The position numbers and the translations under genes are program-made. A stretch of DNA of 64,000 nucleotides. Source: Microbacterium dauci. GTDB taxonomy: Bacteria; Actinomycetota; Actinomycetes; Actinomycetales; Microbacteriaceae. Under the pieces are notes generated by a model, which was given only the letters and a program-made list of their open reading frames with translations, was not told where the DNA came from and ran no database searches. This document shows positions 17,169 through 28,824 of the stretch, one piece after another; within the stretch, counting starts at the first letter, position 1; each line of letters begins with the position of its first letter. The DNA lies in contig NZ_JASJND010000001.1 of the NCBI RefSeq assembly GCF_030065535.1, forward strand, positions 1-64,000. The letters are read 5' to 3'.

Positions 17169-19406
17169 TCAGCCGGTGACCTCGTCGAGCGAGACGGTGA
17201 AGGTCTGCGCTGCGCCGTCGGGCGTCGTCACGGTGACCTCGCGGGTGCCCGAACCGCCGCGGAAAACGCGGAGGCTCAAGCCGTCGAGGTAGTCGTAGTC
17301 GGGTCGGTCGGTACGGGCGCCCCACGGGATGACCGCGCCGGGGCGCGCGTAGATCGGCAGTGAGAACACGTCGTGATGCTCGCGTCGCCAGCGACCACCG
17401 GTGACCTCCTCGCCGGTGAGCAGGTGCGTCCAGGTGCCCTCCGGCAGGTAGAACTCGACATCGCCGGCGGCGTCCATCACGGGTGCGACGAGCAGATCGC
17501 CGCCGAGCATGAACTGCCGGTCGAGGTGCCCGACCGTGGGGTCGCCCGGGAACTCGAGTTGCATCGGCCGGAACACCGGGACGCCGGTGGATGCCGCGTC
17601 GATCCCGGCCTGGAACAGGTACGGCATCAGCCGCATCTTGAGGTGCGTGAAGCGGCGCGTGACCTCGACGGCCTCGTCGTCGAAGTTCCACGGCACGCGG
17701 TACGAGCTCGAGCCGTGGAACCGGCTGTGCGTGCTGAGGAGGCCGAACGCGGTCCACCGCTTGAAGACGGTCGGATCGGGCGTGCCCTCGAATCCGCCGA
17801 TGTCATGACTCCAGTGCGCGAAGCCGCTGAACGCGAGCGAAAGTCCGCCGCGCAATGTCTCGGCCATCGAGGGAAACGTCGACGTGTTGTCGCCACCCCA
17901 GTGCACGGGCATGGTCTGCCCGCCGGCGGTCGCCGAACGGGCGAAGAGCACCGCATCACCCTCGCCGCGCGCCTCGACGAGGACGTCGTGCACGGCGCGG
18001 TTGTAGAGCTGCGTGTACAGGTTGTGCATCCGCTCGGGGTCGGCGCCGTCGGCCCATTCGACGTCGACGGGGATCCGCTCGCCGAAGTCGGTCTTGAAGC
18101 AGTCGACGCCCTGGTCGACGAGGGTCCGCAACTTGCCCTGGTACCAGGCGGTGGCATCCGGGTTCGTGAAATCGACGAGGCCCATGCCCGCCTGCCACTT
18201 GTCCCACTGCCAGATCGTGCCGTCGGGGCGACGGACGAGGTACCCCGCCGCGGCGGCTTCGGCGAACAGCGGCGACCGCTGTCCGATGTACGGGTTGATC
18301 CACACGCTGACCCGCAGGTCCTTCGCGTGGAGCCGCTCGAGCATCCCGTCCGGGTCGGGGAAGACCCGCGGGTCCCACTCGAAGTCGCACCAGTTGAACT
18401 CGCGCATCCAGAAGCAGTCGAAGTGGAACACCGAGACGGGCAATTCGCGTCTGGCCATCTCGTCGATGAAGGTCGTGACGGTCGCCTCGTCGTAGTCGGT
18501 CGTGAACGAGGTCGACAGCCAGAGGCCGTACGACCACGCGGGGACGACGGGCGGGCGGCCGGTCAGCGCCGTGTAGCGCGACAGCACGTCCTTCGGGGTG
18601 GGTCCGGCGACGACGAAGTACTCGAGTGCTTCGCCCGACACCGCGAACTGCACGCGCTCGACCGCTTCCGACCCGACCTCGAACGACACATGGCCGGGGT
18701 CGTTGACGAGCACGCCGTATCCGCGGCTGGACAGGTAGAACGGCACGTTCTTGTACGCCTGCTCGCTCGAGGTGCCGCCGTCGGCGTTCCAGATGTCGAT
18801 GCTCTGGCCGTTCTTGACGAGAGGGCCGAAGCGCTCGCCGAGGCCGTAAACGAGCTCGCCGACGCCGAGGTCGAGCTGCTCGCGCACATAGGACTTGGCG
18901 CGCGGGAGGTGCATCCCACTGACGGTCTCACCCGGCATCCCGGGATCGACCTGCGCGTCGTCGTCGATGCCGAACCACGCCGGGCCGCGCGAGCCGCTGC
19001 CGGTGATCCGACGACCGTCCACTTCGAAGTCGAGCCCCCAGGGCGTCCCGCGACGCACCCGCGCGGTGAGGTTCCCGGTCTGCAGGACGCCGTCGTCTCC
19101 GGAGACGGATGCCGCCCCGGCACCGCCCGCGACGGCACCGGGCAGCCCGAAGCCGTCGTGCCGCCGCCCCCCGACGTGCCGCTCGATCCGCACCCGTACG
19201 ACGCCCTCGAGCGGCGACGACAGCGTGACGGTGAGGATCGCGCGGTTGAGGGTGTCACCGCGGTGGCCGATGACCGCGGTCGTCGCCGAGACGACGACCG
19301 CCTCGCCGTCGTGCGGGTGGGTGCCGGCGTCGATGTCGTAGGCCTCCTGCGCGAACAGCGGGCTGACGCCCGGACGCAGCTGCCAGAAACCGTCGGTGAA
19401 CTTCAT
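17169..19406 (-). CDS. yicI: GH31 alpha-xylosidase
   Basis: A 745-residue cytoplasmic glycoside hydrolase of family 31, beginning MKFTDGFWQLRPGVSPLFAQ. The catalytic nucleophile is Asp440 in FKTDFGERIP, the exact context of the YicI nucleophile; FHFDCFWMREFNWCDFEWD and FMLGGDLLVAPVM are further family blocks. YicI enzymes release alpha-xylose from isoprimeverose-type xyloglucan fragments. The ATG at 19406 overlaps the stop of the upstream permease (TAATG), so it is the last gene of a binding protein-permease-permease-hydrolase operon: imported oligosaccharide is cut in the cytoplasm. Alpha-glucosidase activity is the main alternative. Confidence 0.9.
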   Translation of the reverse strand: MKFTDGFWQLRPGVSPLFAQEAYDIDAGTHPHDGEAVVVSATTAVIGHRGDTLNRAILTVTLSSPLEGVVRVRIERHVGGRRHDGFGLPGAVAGGAGAASVSGDDGVLQTGNLTARVRRGTPWGLDFEVDGRRITGSGSRGPAWFGIDDDAQVDPGMPGETVSGMHLPRAKSYVREQLDLGVGELVYGLGERFGPLVKNGQSIDIWNADGGTSSEQAYKNVPFYLSSRGYGVLVNDPGHVSFEVGSEAVERVQFAVSGEALEYFVVAGPTPKDVLSRYTALTGRPPVVPAWSYGLWLSTSFTTDYDEATVTTFIDEMARRELPVSVFHFDCFWMREFNWCDFEWDPRVFPDPDGMLERLHAKDLRVSVWINPYIGQRSPLFAEAAAAGYLVRRPDGTIWQWDKWQAGMGLVDFTNPDATAWYQGKLRTLVDQGVDCFKTDFGERIPVDVEWADGADPERMHNLYTQLYNRAVHDVLVEARGEGDAVLFARSATAGGQTMPVHWGGDNTSTFPSMAETLRGGLSLAFSGFAHWSHDIGGFEGTPDPTVFKRWTAFGLLSTHSRFHGSSSYRVPWNFDDEAVEVTRRFTHLKMRLMPYLFQAGIDAASTGVPVFRPMQLEFPGDPTVGHLDRQFMLGGDLLVAPVMDAAGDVEFYLPEGTWTHLLTGEEVTGGRWRREHHDVFSLPIYARPGAVIPWGARTDRPDYDYLDGLSLRVFRGGSGTREVTVTTPDGAAQTFTVSLDEVTG

Positions 19407-20305
19407 TACTTGACTGCTCCTGCCGTGATGCCCCTCGTGAGGGTGCGTTGGAAGATGAGGAAGAAGATGAGCGTCGGGATGATGCCCAGCAGGGCCGAGG
19501 CGCTCGTCGTCGTGACGTCCATGAGGCGGTCGCCCTGCAGCACGCTGATCGCGACGGGCACGGTCTGGTTCGCATTCGAGGCGAGGAACGTGAGCGGGAT
19601 CAGGAACTCGTTCCACGTCCAGATGAAGAAGAAGATGAGCAGCACCGACAGGGTCGGACGGCTGATCGGGAAGACCACGCGCCACAGGATCTGCCAGCGG
19701 CTGGCGCCGTCGAGGGATGCCGCCTCGAGCACCTCCTTCGGGAAGGTGCCGTACACCGAGCTGAGGAGGTAGGTGCCGAACGCCGCCTGGATCACGACGA
19801 AGATGATGATCACGGCCCAGACGTTGTCGTACAGCCCGACCTCTTTGAACATGTAGTACAGCGGGTACAGCAGCGCCTCCTGCGGCAGCAGGTTGGCCAG
19901 GAGGAACAGCAGCACGATCGAGGTGCGGTACTTCACCCGGCCGATGCCGATCGCGAAGGCGTTCAGCATCGAGATGAGCACGGCGAGCACGGCGACGACG
20001 CCCGAGATGAAGATCGAGTTCCAGACCTTCTCGGGGAAGTTCACCCGCTCCCAGAACCGCCCGAGTCCGGTGAAGTCGAGCGCCTGCGGGAGAGCGAGGG
20101 CGCCCGAGTTCGCGTAGTCGGTGGGGGACTTGAACGAGTTGACGAGCACGAGGTAGAACGGCGCGAGCACCGCGAGGGCGCCGAGGGCGACGAGCAGCAC
20201 GACGATCCAGTCGCGTCCGCGAGGGCGCGTCATGCCGCCGCGCGGGCGCGGCTTGCGAGTGGACGTCCGGCTCGTGGCCGGGGAAAGCAGGGTGGAGGTC
20301 GCCAT
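19406..20305 (-). CDS. Sugar ABC transporter permease, MalG type
   Basis: A 299-residue inner-membrane protein with a basic N-terminal tail and six predicted membrane segments. The cytoplasmic loop EAASLDGASRWQILWRVVFP is the EAA motif that contacts the ATPase. ATG 20305 overlaps the stop of the first permease gene. No ATPase gene is in the operon, as usual for this class, where a shared MsiK-type ATPase drives many sugar transporters. Confidence 0.93.
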   Translation of the reverse strand: MATSTLLSPATSRTSTRKPRPRGGMTRPRGRDWIVVLLVALGALAVLAPFYLVLVNSFKSPTDYANSGALALPQALDFTGLGRFWERVNFPEKVWNSIFISGVVAVLAVLISMLNAFAIGIGRVKYRTSIVLLFLLANLLPQEALLYPLYYMFKEVGLYDNVWAVIIIFVVIQAAFGTYLLSSVYGTFPKEVLEAASLDGASRWQILWRVVFPISRPTLSVLLIFFFIWTWNEFLIPLTFLASNANQTVPVAISVLQGDRLMDVTTTSASALLGIIPTLIFFLIFQRTLTRGITAGAVK

Positions 20306-21270
20306 CACAGGCCCGCCCGTTCTTTGCGTTCGAGTGAGTTCTGTACTCGCACGAAGACGATCGACACGATCACGACGAGGATCGTCAGGACAGTCGCGAT
20401 CGTCGCGCCGTACCCGACGTCGCGCTTCGTGAAGAACTCCTGGTAGGCGTAGTACGCCGGAACGAGGGTCGACCCGGCCGGCCCGCCACGGGTGATCACG
20501 TACACGGGGCCGAAGACCTTCAGTGCCGCGATGGTGCAGGTGAGGGTGACGACGAAGATCTCGGGTCGGATGATGCTCATGGTGATCGCGACGAATCGCT
20601 GACCCCAGTTCGCGCCGTCGAGCTCGGCCGCTTCGTAGAGCTCGGGGTCGACACGCTGCAGCGCGGCCATGAAGACCACGACCGGGTAGCCGATCTGCAC
20701 CCACACGAGCACGACCATCAGCACGATGAGGGCGGACGGCATCTGACCGAGCCAGTCGACCGGTGGGATGCCGACGAGTCCGAGGATCTGGTTGAGCGCA
20801 CCGTCTCCGCCGGGCCGGACGATCCAGCCGATCACGATGCCGGCGACGGCGACGGGCAGGATCTGCGGCAGGTAGTAGGTGGCCCGGAGGAAGCTCGCGA
20901 GCTTTCCGCCGAACTTGCGCCCGATGACGTCGAAGAGGGCGGCGGCGACGAAGAGGCCGGCGACGGTCGGGACGACCACCATCGCGAGGACCATCCACAC
21001 CGAATTGACGAAGGAGGTCCAGAAGTCCTCGTCCACGAGGATGGCCGCCCAGTTCTCGAGGCCGATGAACTCGGGGCTCCCGACACCGCGCCAGTCGGTG
21101 AAGGTGAGGGCCAGGTTCCAGACGAGCGGGACGATGACGATGACGACCAGCAGCGCGAAGCCGGGCAGCAGGTACAGCCAGTAGCCGGCCCGGCCGGTCC
21201 CGCGCTGGGGGATGGACGGCTCCTCGGGGGGAAGCGCCGTGCGCAGAGCGCGCGTTTCGGTGATGCTCAT
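20305..21270 (-). CDS. Sugar ABC transporter permease, MalF type
   Basis: A 321-residue permease beginning MSITETRALRTALPPEEPS with six membrane segments and the EAA motif YEAAELDGANWGQRFVAIT. It pairs with the MalG-type permease immediately downstream (4-bp overlap). It is separated from the binding-protein gene by a strong hairpin, so it is probably made in lower amounts than the binding protein. Confidence 0.93.
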   Translation of the reverse strand: MSITETRALRTALPPEEPSIPQRGTGRAGYWLYLLPGFALLVVIVIVPLVWNLALTFTDWRGVGSPEFIGLENWAAILVDEDFWTSFVNSVWMVLAMVVVPTVAGLFVAAALFDVIGRKFGGKLASFLRATYYLPQILPVAVAGIVIGWIVRPGGDGALNQILGLVGIPPVDWLGQMPSALIVLMVVLVWVQIGYPVVVFMAALQRVDPELYEAAELDGANWGQRFVAITMSIIRPEIFVVTLTCTIAALKVFGPVYVITRGGPAGSTLVPAYYAYQEFFTKRDVGYGATIATVLTILVVIVSIVFVRVQNSLERKERAGL

Positions 21271-21288
21271 GAATGACTCCGGGGTGAG

Positions 21289-21319
21289 GGGAGGGGCGGA
21301 TGCGGCATCCGCCCCTCCC
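21289..21319 (-). terminator. Intra-operon hairpin between binding protein and permease genes
   Basis: A perfect 15-bp inverted repeat (GGGAGGGGCGGATGC at 21289-21303 and its complement at 21305-21319) lies eight bases after the binding-protein stop and 18 bp before the permease start. A partial terminator or 3'-end stabiliser here would give excess binding protein over permease, as in maltose-type operons. Confidence 0.7.
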
Positions 21320-21326
21320 GGTCGGA

Positions 21327-22631
21327 TCAGCGGTAGTCCGCCGTGCCTTCGTCGTACTGCGCGCCGAGGTTGGTCGCGGTCGCTGCGGCATCCTGCGACC
21401 CGGTCACGAGACCCTGGAGCTCCTGAACGATGACGTCGTAGAAGCCGGGGGCGGGCCAGTCCGGGTAGAACGACAGGCCATCCTCGTCGAGGATTCCGTT
21501 GAACGTCTCGATCAGCGCCGCGCTCTTCTCATCGGTGATGTCGGCGGGGTCGGCGGCGACGGGGACGCCGCCGTTGTTGCCGATGATCGCCTGGATCTCG
21601 GGGCGCATCGTGATGTCGATGAACTCGTAGGCGAGGTCGGCGTTGGCCGCGTTCGCGGGCACGACCCACAGGTTGCCCGACGAGCCGAGCGAGAGCTGGG
21701 ACTCGGGGAACGACGCCATCGTCCACTCGAAGCCGGTTGCCTCGGCGACGAAGCGGCCGTACCACCATGAGCCCGAGACGAAGATCGGCGAGGTCCCGTT
21801 GATGAACGAGACACCGGCATCCTCTGCCACGACCGATGAGACGTCCTTCGCGATGTATCCCGCGTCGACGTAGTCGGCCAGGGTCTCGGTCGCGTAGGTC
21901 ACCTCGGGTCCGCTCCAGTCGACCGGGTTCGCGTAGAGCTGGTAGTCGTCGACGAACGAGCGGTCGGCCTGCGAGAGCGCGAGTTGGTACCAGAGCTGCC
22001 CGAGCGGGTACTCCGCACCGGCTTCGGCCAGCGGCGTCACACCCTGCTCGACGAAGGCGTCGAGCACGTCGACGAACTCGTCGTAGGTGGTGGGGATCTC
22101 GAGGCCCGCCTCTTCGAACATGTCGAGGTTGTAGTAGACACCGACGAATTCGCCGTAGTTGGGGATGCCGTACCAGGTGTCGCCGCCCATGACGCCGTCC
22201 TCGCTGTACTTCGCCGTGGTCTGCAGCGAAGGTGCGAGCTTGTCGTCCCAGCCGTACTCGGCGACCGCGTCGCTGATGTCGGCGATGAGCCCGGTGCTCG
22301 CGAGGAAGCCCGCCGTGGCGTTGCCCTTGTTGAACTCCATCAGGTCGGGCGCGGCATCGGTGTCGAGCACCTGGCTCGCGGTCTTCTGGATCTGCTCGAA
22401 AGACTTCTCCTCGAACTCGACGGTCGCGCCGGTCTCTTCTTCGAAGATCTTGATCGCTTCGTCCCAGGCCTTGCCCATCGCGCTGTCGGCACCCTCGTAG
22501 TGCCACAGGCGGAGGGTGCCGGCGTCGTCGCCGTCGCCGGGTCCGCCGGCGCAGCCGCTGAGCGCGAGGCCGGTGATCGAGAGGGTCGAGACCGCGGCGA
22601 GGGCCGCGGTCCGTCGTGTCATGCGTGCCAT
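21327..22631 (-). CDS. Sugar-binding lipoprotein of the alpha-xyloside transporter
   Basis: A 434-residue family 1 binding protein. MARMTRRTAALAAVSTLSIT leads to a lipobox LSGC with Cys27. Mature features include TLRLWHYEG, EFNKGNATAGFLASTGLI and the C-terminal YPDWPAPGF. Start ATG 22631 is preferred over ATG 22649, because AAAGGAG inside the longer reading is the ribosome site for 22631. An operator palindrome sits 70 bp upstream. It delivers oligosaccharide to the two permeases; xyloglucan-derived sugar is inferred from the GH31 enzyme. Confidence 0.92.
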   Translation of the reverse strand: MARMTRRTAALAAVSTLSITGLALSGCAGGPGDGDDAGTLRLWHYEGADSAMGKAWDEAIKIFEEETGATVEFEEKSFEQIQKTASQVLDTDAAPDLMEFNKGNATAGFLASTGLIADISDAVAEYGWDDKLAPSLQTTAKYSEDGVMGGDTWYGIPNYGEFVGVYYNLDMFEEAGLEIPTTYDEFVDVLDAFVEQGVTPLAEAGAEYPLGQLWYQLALSQADRSFVDDYQLYANPVDWSGPEVTYATETLADYVDAGYIAKDVSSVVAEDAGVSFINGTSPIFVSGSWWYGRFVAEATGFEWTMASFPESQLSLGSSGNLWVVPANAANADLAYEFIDITMRPEIQAIIGNNGGVPVAADPADITDEKSAALIETFNGILDEDGLSFYPDWPAPGFYDVIVQELQGLVTGSQDAAATATNLGAQYDEGTADYR

Positions 22632-22700
22632 CGTTGGCACTCCTTTCATGGTGACCGGGGTGGTCGTGGTGGTACGGGATACGGGTCGGTAGGCGGATTG

Positions 22701-22714
22701 TCGAAGCGCTTCGA
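22701..22714. promoter_or_regulatory. LacI operator of the xyloside operon
   Basis: The perfect palindrome TCGAAGCGCTTCGA, with the central CG step typical of LacI-family operators, lies 70 bp upstream of the binding-protein start. An identical copy lies at 23807-23820 in front of the regulator gene. Confidence 0.85.
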
Positions 22715-22749
22715 CGATGGGCGAACGGACGGGGTATCGACGCCACGCG

Positions 22750-23760
22750 TCAGCGGCGTCGCGACACCGAGCCCGCGGTTCGGTACTCGGGCTGGATGAG
22801 GTGCACGACCGGCGCGCGCCCGGGATCCTGCAGGCGCGCGATGGCGAGCTCGACGGCCACCTCGCACGATGCCGAGGGCACGAGCGGGATGGTGTCGACG
22901 GGGGACGGGAGTCGCGACGTGTCGAAGACGGTCGCGACCGAGATGACCGAGACGTCGCGCCCCACCTGCAGGCGCCGCTCGGCGATCACCGCGAGGGCTG
23001 CATCGTGTGCATCCTCCGCAGCGTGGATCAGGAACCCGGTGACGCCGGCGTCGAGTGCGTCGGCGACCGATGCGCGGACGGCCCGGACATCGGTGGTCGT
23101 CCGGCCGCTGTGGTCGAACCGGTGCGCGACGCCGCGCGCCTCGGCGCGCTCGCGCATCGAGGATCGGAGCCGGGGCGGGAAGTTCGAGGCGCGGTAGGCG
23201 ACCTCGGATTGACCGAGCAGCGCGACGTGCTCGTGCCCCGCGTCCACGAGGCGGTCCACGGCCATGACGGCCGCGGCTTCGAAGTCCAAGTCGACGCAGT
23301 CGAGCCCGTCGTGGTCGTTCGGGATGCCGATGAACACGGTGGGGATGCGGAGCGAGCGAGCGATGGCCACGCGTTCGTCGTCCGGCGCGACATCGAGGAC
23401 GAGCACGGCGTCGACGAGGTCGCTGGCCGCCACGCGCTGCATCCCTTTTGAAGCCTGCTCATCGGTGAGGAGCAGGATGTCGTACTCGCGCAGACGTGCA
23501 GCGACCGAGGCGGCGAGGACGAACGCCATATGCGTGGGCGCGTGCGTGTCGGCGCGCAACGGTTCGGTCAGGGCGAAGATCTGCGTGCGACGGCCGGCGA
23601 GGGCACGGGCGCCGGCGTGCGGCTGATAGCCGAGTCGCGTCGCGGCCGCTTCGACCCGACGACGGGTGTCGGGGGAGATGGAGCGCTTGCCGCTGAGCGC
23701 GTACGAAACGGTACTGATGGACACGCCAGCGGCCGCTGCGACTTCGTCGATCCGCGCCAT
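22750..23760 (-). CDS. LacI-family repressor of the xyloside operon
   Basis: A 336-residue repressor. Residues 1-60 are the helix-turn-helix and hinge (MARIDEVAAAAGVSISTVSY, ALSGKRSISPDTRRRVEAA); the rest is a periplasmic-binding-protein-like effector domain. ATG 23760 follows GGAGAAGGTG; a longer reading from 23841 would cross the operator and is rejected. It lies just upstream of the transporter genes, on the same strand. Identical operators before itself and before the operon indicate autoregulation together with operon control. Confidence 0.93.
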   Translation of the reverse strand: MARIDEVAAAAGVSISTVSYALSGKRSISPDTRRRVEAAATRLGYQPHAGARALAGRRTQIFALTEPLRADTHAPTHMAFVLAASVAARLREYDILLLTDEQASKGMQRVAASDLVDAVLVLDVAPDDERVAIARSLRIPTVFIGIPNDHDGLDCVDLDFEAAAVMAVDRLVDAGHEHVALLGQSEVAYRASNFPPRLRSSMRERAEARGVAHRFDHSGRTTTDVRAVRASVADALDAGVTGFLIHAAEDAHDAALAVIAERRLQVGRDVSVISVATVFDTSRLPSPVDTIPLVPSASCEVAVELAIARLQDPGRAPVVHLIQPEYRTAGSVSRRR

Positions 23761-23806
23761 GCCATCACCTTCTCCGTCGAACGTGGGGTGCGCTGCGAGA
23801 CCGATC

Positions 23807-23820
23807 TCGAAGCGCTTCGA
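23807..23820. promoter_or_regulatory. LacI operator in front of the regulator gene
   Basis: Second perfect copy of TCGAAGCGCTTCGA, 47 bp upstream of the lacI-type start codon, consistent with autorepression. Confidence 0.85.
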
Positions 23821-23954
23821 CGGCGAGCATATGCGTGACATCGAGCGGATGCAAGCATTTTGTGGCTAGCATCAACAAAATCGTGTGAACGCTCCCACGT
23901 CCACGATGCGACCATCGGGCGAGATCGCTCGGCTGCAGTGCTGAGCGCGGTGCC

Positions 23955-24407
23955 TCAGAGGCGGATCTCTGCGACGACCTCGCCGTACTCGGTCTCGTCG
24001 ACCGGGGTGAAGCCGACGCGACGGAAGAAGGCCTCCGGGCCTCCGTCGCCTGCCTCGTAGATGACGTTGACGTGATCGAAGCCGCGCGTGCGCGCTTCGT
24101 CGATGAGCCCGGTGACCGCGAAACGGCCCACGCCCTTGCCCTGGTCGTCGGCGTCGACGTTGATGCGCCACAGCACCGATCGGAAGTGCGACTGCGCGGC
24201 GTCCTCGTCGAAGTTCGCGCTGACGAACCCGACGACCTCGTCGCCGTCGAGCACGACGCGCTGCCAGGCGGTCGCGGGATTCACGACGGCGCCCGCGACC
24301 GCATAGCTCGTCGGAGCGAGGAACTGCTCCTGGCCGGGCTTCAGGGACATCGTGTTGACCGCAACGATCGTGTCGGCGGACAGTTCGACCAAACGCAGCT
24401 CCGTCAT
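23955..24407 (-). CDS. GNAT-family N-acetyltransferase
   Basis: A 150-residue acetyltransferase beginning [20 protein letters not shown]. The acetyl-CoA loop reads [15 protein letters not shown] (Q/RxxGxG/A type), followed by FFRRVGF near the C-terminus. The fold resembles spermine/spermidine and diamine acetyltransferases, but the substrate cannot be told. It is divergent from icd with about 150 bp between them. Confidence 0.85.
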   Translation of the reverse strand: MTELRLVELSADTIVAVNTMSLKPGQEQFLAPTSYAVAGAVVNPATAWQRVVLDGDEVVGFVSANFDEDAAQSHFRSVLWRINVDADDQGKGVGRFAVTGLIDEARTRGFDHVNVIYEAGDGGPEAFFRRVGFTPVDETEYGEVVAEIRL

Positions 24408-24557
24408 GCGGCCAGGGTACCCGGCGGAGGCGTCGATGTGCACGCGTATCCGCGGTCCGCGGGGGTCACTGCGGAAGTATCTCGACATCGAGACAGTTGG
24501 CGCCCGTGCGATAGGCTGATCGCGATTCCCCGAACGTTCACAACGGAGAGACGACAC

Positions 24558-26774
<2,217 letters not shown>

Positions 26775-26784
26775 TCCCGTCCGA

Positions 26785-26832
26785 CGAACGATGAAGGCCG
26801 GATGCCCCGTGGCATCCGGCCTTCATCGTTCG
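26785..26832. terminator. Strong bidirectional terminator between icd and the L,D-transpeptidase gene
   Basis: A perfect 22-bp stem (26785-26806 with 26811-26832) closing a CCGT loop, between convergent genes. It is the most stable hairpin in the window. The stem contains the GGATGCC/GGCATCC word. Confidence 0.92.
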
Positions 26833-26845
26833 CGCGGTCTGCGGG

Positions 26846-28267
26846 TCAGGCGTGGATCCAGACGTCGCCGCCGTCGGGCAGCCAGTCGTAGAGCTGCTTC
26901 GCGAGGGCGGGGGGCATGTTGACGCAGCCGGCGCTCATCTGGTTGCCGAAGTTGTTGTGCCAGTAGGCGCCGTGGAAGGCCTGGTTGCCGTTGAAGTACA
27001 TGACCCACGGCACATCGGGCTGGGTGTACTTCGAGCCCGTGTCGCGCGAGGTGCCCTTCATGTCCTGGAGCGGCGTGCGCCATCCGATGGAGTAGTGCCC
27101 GGTGTAGGTGATGGCGCCGTCGCGGCCGCTCGAGATCAGCCAGGTGTCGATCACCTTGCCGTTCTCCTTCAGGTACAGGCGCTGCTCGCCGAGGTCGACC
27201 TCGGCGAGGCGCACCGTGGTGACGGTCTCGCGCGGGGTGACATCGACCGGCAGTGCGTAGGCGGCGTCGCCGCCGGCGAGCTGCTCTGCGAAGTCGCGGG
27301 CGACGCCGGCGGTGTCGCCGAGGACGCGACCGTCCTGCCCCTCGACGACGGTCGCGAGCGTGGTGCCGGCCTCGCTCTCGAGCACTTCGGCGGTCACCGC
27401 GTCCTGGTTCACCTTCGCGGCGAGCCCATCGACGGTGGACTGGATCGCGGCGGCATCCGCGGTGATCGTGAACGCACCGGACTCGTCGGTGCCGACGGTT
27501 ATCCACGACGCGAGCCGATCGGCTGAGACCTCCACGACGCGCTCACTGCCGGCATAGAACCCCGCCTCGGCGATCATCTCGGCGAGTGTGGCCGCGGTGG
27601 CGTCGGCCATCTCGGTCGAGGTCGCCGCGGCGACCGGCTCGGTGCTCGGTTCGACGGTGACGGCACTCGCACCGTCGGCGAGTCCAGCCTCGATGGCGTT
27701 CCGGACGGCCTCGAGGTCGATGCCGGCCCCGTCCACGGCGGGGGACACCTCGTAGCCGGCGTCGCCGAAGGAGATCGAAGCGGGAGTGGGGTCGGTGAAG
27801 AGGTCGGGCAACGCGGCACGCAGCGACTCCGTCGCGCGATCGGTGTCGAGTGTCACGGCACCCGCGTCGACCTGGCCGAACCAGCTGGTCACGTTCCACA
27901 TCGGGCTCCGGGCGAACGCCGCGTCGGCGAGTGCGACCGCGTCGACGGACGCACCGAGGTCGGCGCCCGTGACTGTCGGGCCGCCGTCGCCCAGCGTGAT
28001 CGTCATGCCGGACAGATGTGATGCGATGGTGGATGCCGCGACGCCGGGCGTCTGCCAACCGACCTGGGCGCCCGCCGCGGCGGTGCCGGGGGCGATCAGC
28101 ACGAGCGAAGCCGCGACCGCGCCGGCGGTGACGATGCCGACGGGGATGCCGATCTTCCAGCCGAGGTGGCGGCGCTTCGGGGCCGGCTCGGCTGGTGCCC
28201 AGCGAACGTCGGGCGCGTCGGCGGCGGGCGCGTCGTCCGCGCCGGAACGTGTGATGAGGTCGGACAT
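26846..28267 (-). CDS. L,D-transpeptidase (YkuD) with N-terminal membrane anchor
   Basis: A 473-residue envelope enzyme. Residues 1-50 are a cytoplasmic tail, ~51-75 a membrane anchor (IGIPVGIVTAGAVAASLVLI), ~80-340 two putative peptidoglycan-binding-like repeats, and ~345-473 the YkuD domain with HGAYWHNNFG and the catalytic Cys448 in SAGCVNM. It forms 3-3 peptidoglycan cross-links or attaches proteins. ATG 28267 follows GGGGGAG; an upstream ATG at 28321 lacks such a site. Confidence 0.92.
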   Translation of the reverse strand: MSDLITRSGADDAPAADAPDVRWAPAEPAPKRRHLGWKIGIPVGIVTAGAVAASLVLIAPGTAAAGAQVGWQTPGVAASTIASHLSGMTITLGDGGPTVTGADLGASVDAVALADAAFARSPMWNVTSWFGQVDAGAVTLDTDRATESLRAALPDLFTDPTPASISFGDAGYEVSPAVDGAGIDLEAVRNAIEAGLADGASAVTVEPSTEPVAAATSTEMADATAATLAEMIAEAGFYAGSERVVEVSADRLASWITVGTDESGAFTITADAAAIQSTVDGLAAKVNQDAVTAEVLESEAGTTLATVVEGQDGRVLGDTAGVARDFAEQLAGGDAAYALPVDVTPRETVTTVRLAEVDLGEQRLYLKENGKVIDTWLISSGRDGAITYTGHYSIGWRTPLQDMKGTSRDTGSKYTQPDVPWVMYFNGNQAFHGAYWHNNFGNQMSAGCVNMPPALAKQLYDWLPDGGDVWIHA

Positions 28268-28309
28268 GTGCTCCCCCGAGGTGTGTCCAGCCGCGTTCGG
28301 AGACCCGGG

Positions 28310-28331
28310 CGCGTACTGCAAATGGTACGCG
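28310..28331. repeat. Short hairpin upstream of the L,D-transpeptidase gene
   Basis: CGCGTAC (28310-28316), an 8-base loop and GTACGCG (28325-28331), with further imperfect pairing outside. It lies between two same-strand genes and may end transcription of the lipoprotein gene or act as an operator. Confidence 0.4.
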
Positions 28332-28380
28332 ACCGGGGCTGAGAGGTCGCCTGTGTGTACTCCGGAGTCGGAGATCCGCG

Positions 28381-28824
28381 TCAGGTGCCGCAGGAGTCCT
28401 GGAACGCGGTGCTCGCGCTACGGATCTCGTCCGTCGCGTTTCCGAGCCCTGCGAGGCCGGAGATGTCGCCGTCCGCAGCGGCCGTCACGCCGTCGCGTAG
28501 GTCGGTGAACCCCTCGTGCAGGCGCGCGACGGTTGCGGCGAGTTCCGCGTTGTCGATGGCGTCCTGCGCGACGGCGAGGCTGTCGACGACGTCACCGAGC
28601 GCGGCGCCGGCGCGGGCTGGGTCGGATGGATCGATCTCGCCGAAGGCCGACATCGCGGCATCCACTTCGGCTCGTACGATTGCGCACGCGTCCGTGAGCG
28701 ACTGGCTCCCCGCGTCGCGGGTGGGAGTCGGCCCGGCGGCGCAGCCCGCCACGACGATCGCCGTGGCTGCGGACACGGCGGCGAACCGGAGTGGTCGGAG
28801 GGTCGTGCTGCGACGGGCGGCCAT
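28381..28824 (-). CDS. Small lipoprotein of unknown function
   Basis: A 147-residue exported protein. MAARRSTTLRPLRFAAVSAA leads to a lipobox ending in Cys28. The mature part is short, helical and rich in Ala and Asp, with a Cys near the C-terminus (DSCGT). ATG 28824 follows GAGAGGAGATGAC. No enzyme motif is visible. It is divergent from nagB. Confidence 0.7.
   Translation of the reverse strand: MAARRSTTLRPLRFAAVSAATAIVVAGCAAGPTPTRDAGSQSLTDACAIVRAEVDAAMSAFGEIDPSDPARAGAALGDVVDSLAVAQDAIDNAELAATVARLHEGFTDLRDGVTAAADGDISGLAGLGNATDEIRSASTAFQDSCGT

Noticed and set aside
23761..23841. A longer LacI-type protein starting at 23841
   Set aside because: The extension (MSRICSPSKRFEIG...) translates the operator palindrome, and the start at 23760 has a strong ribosome site.
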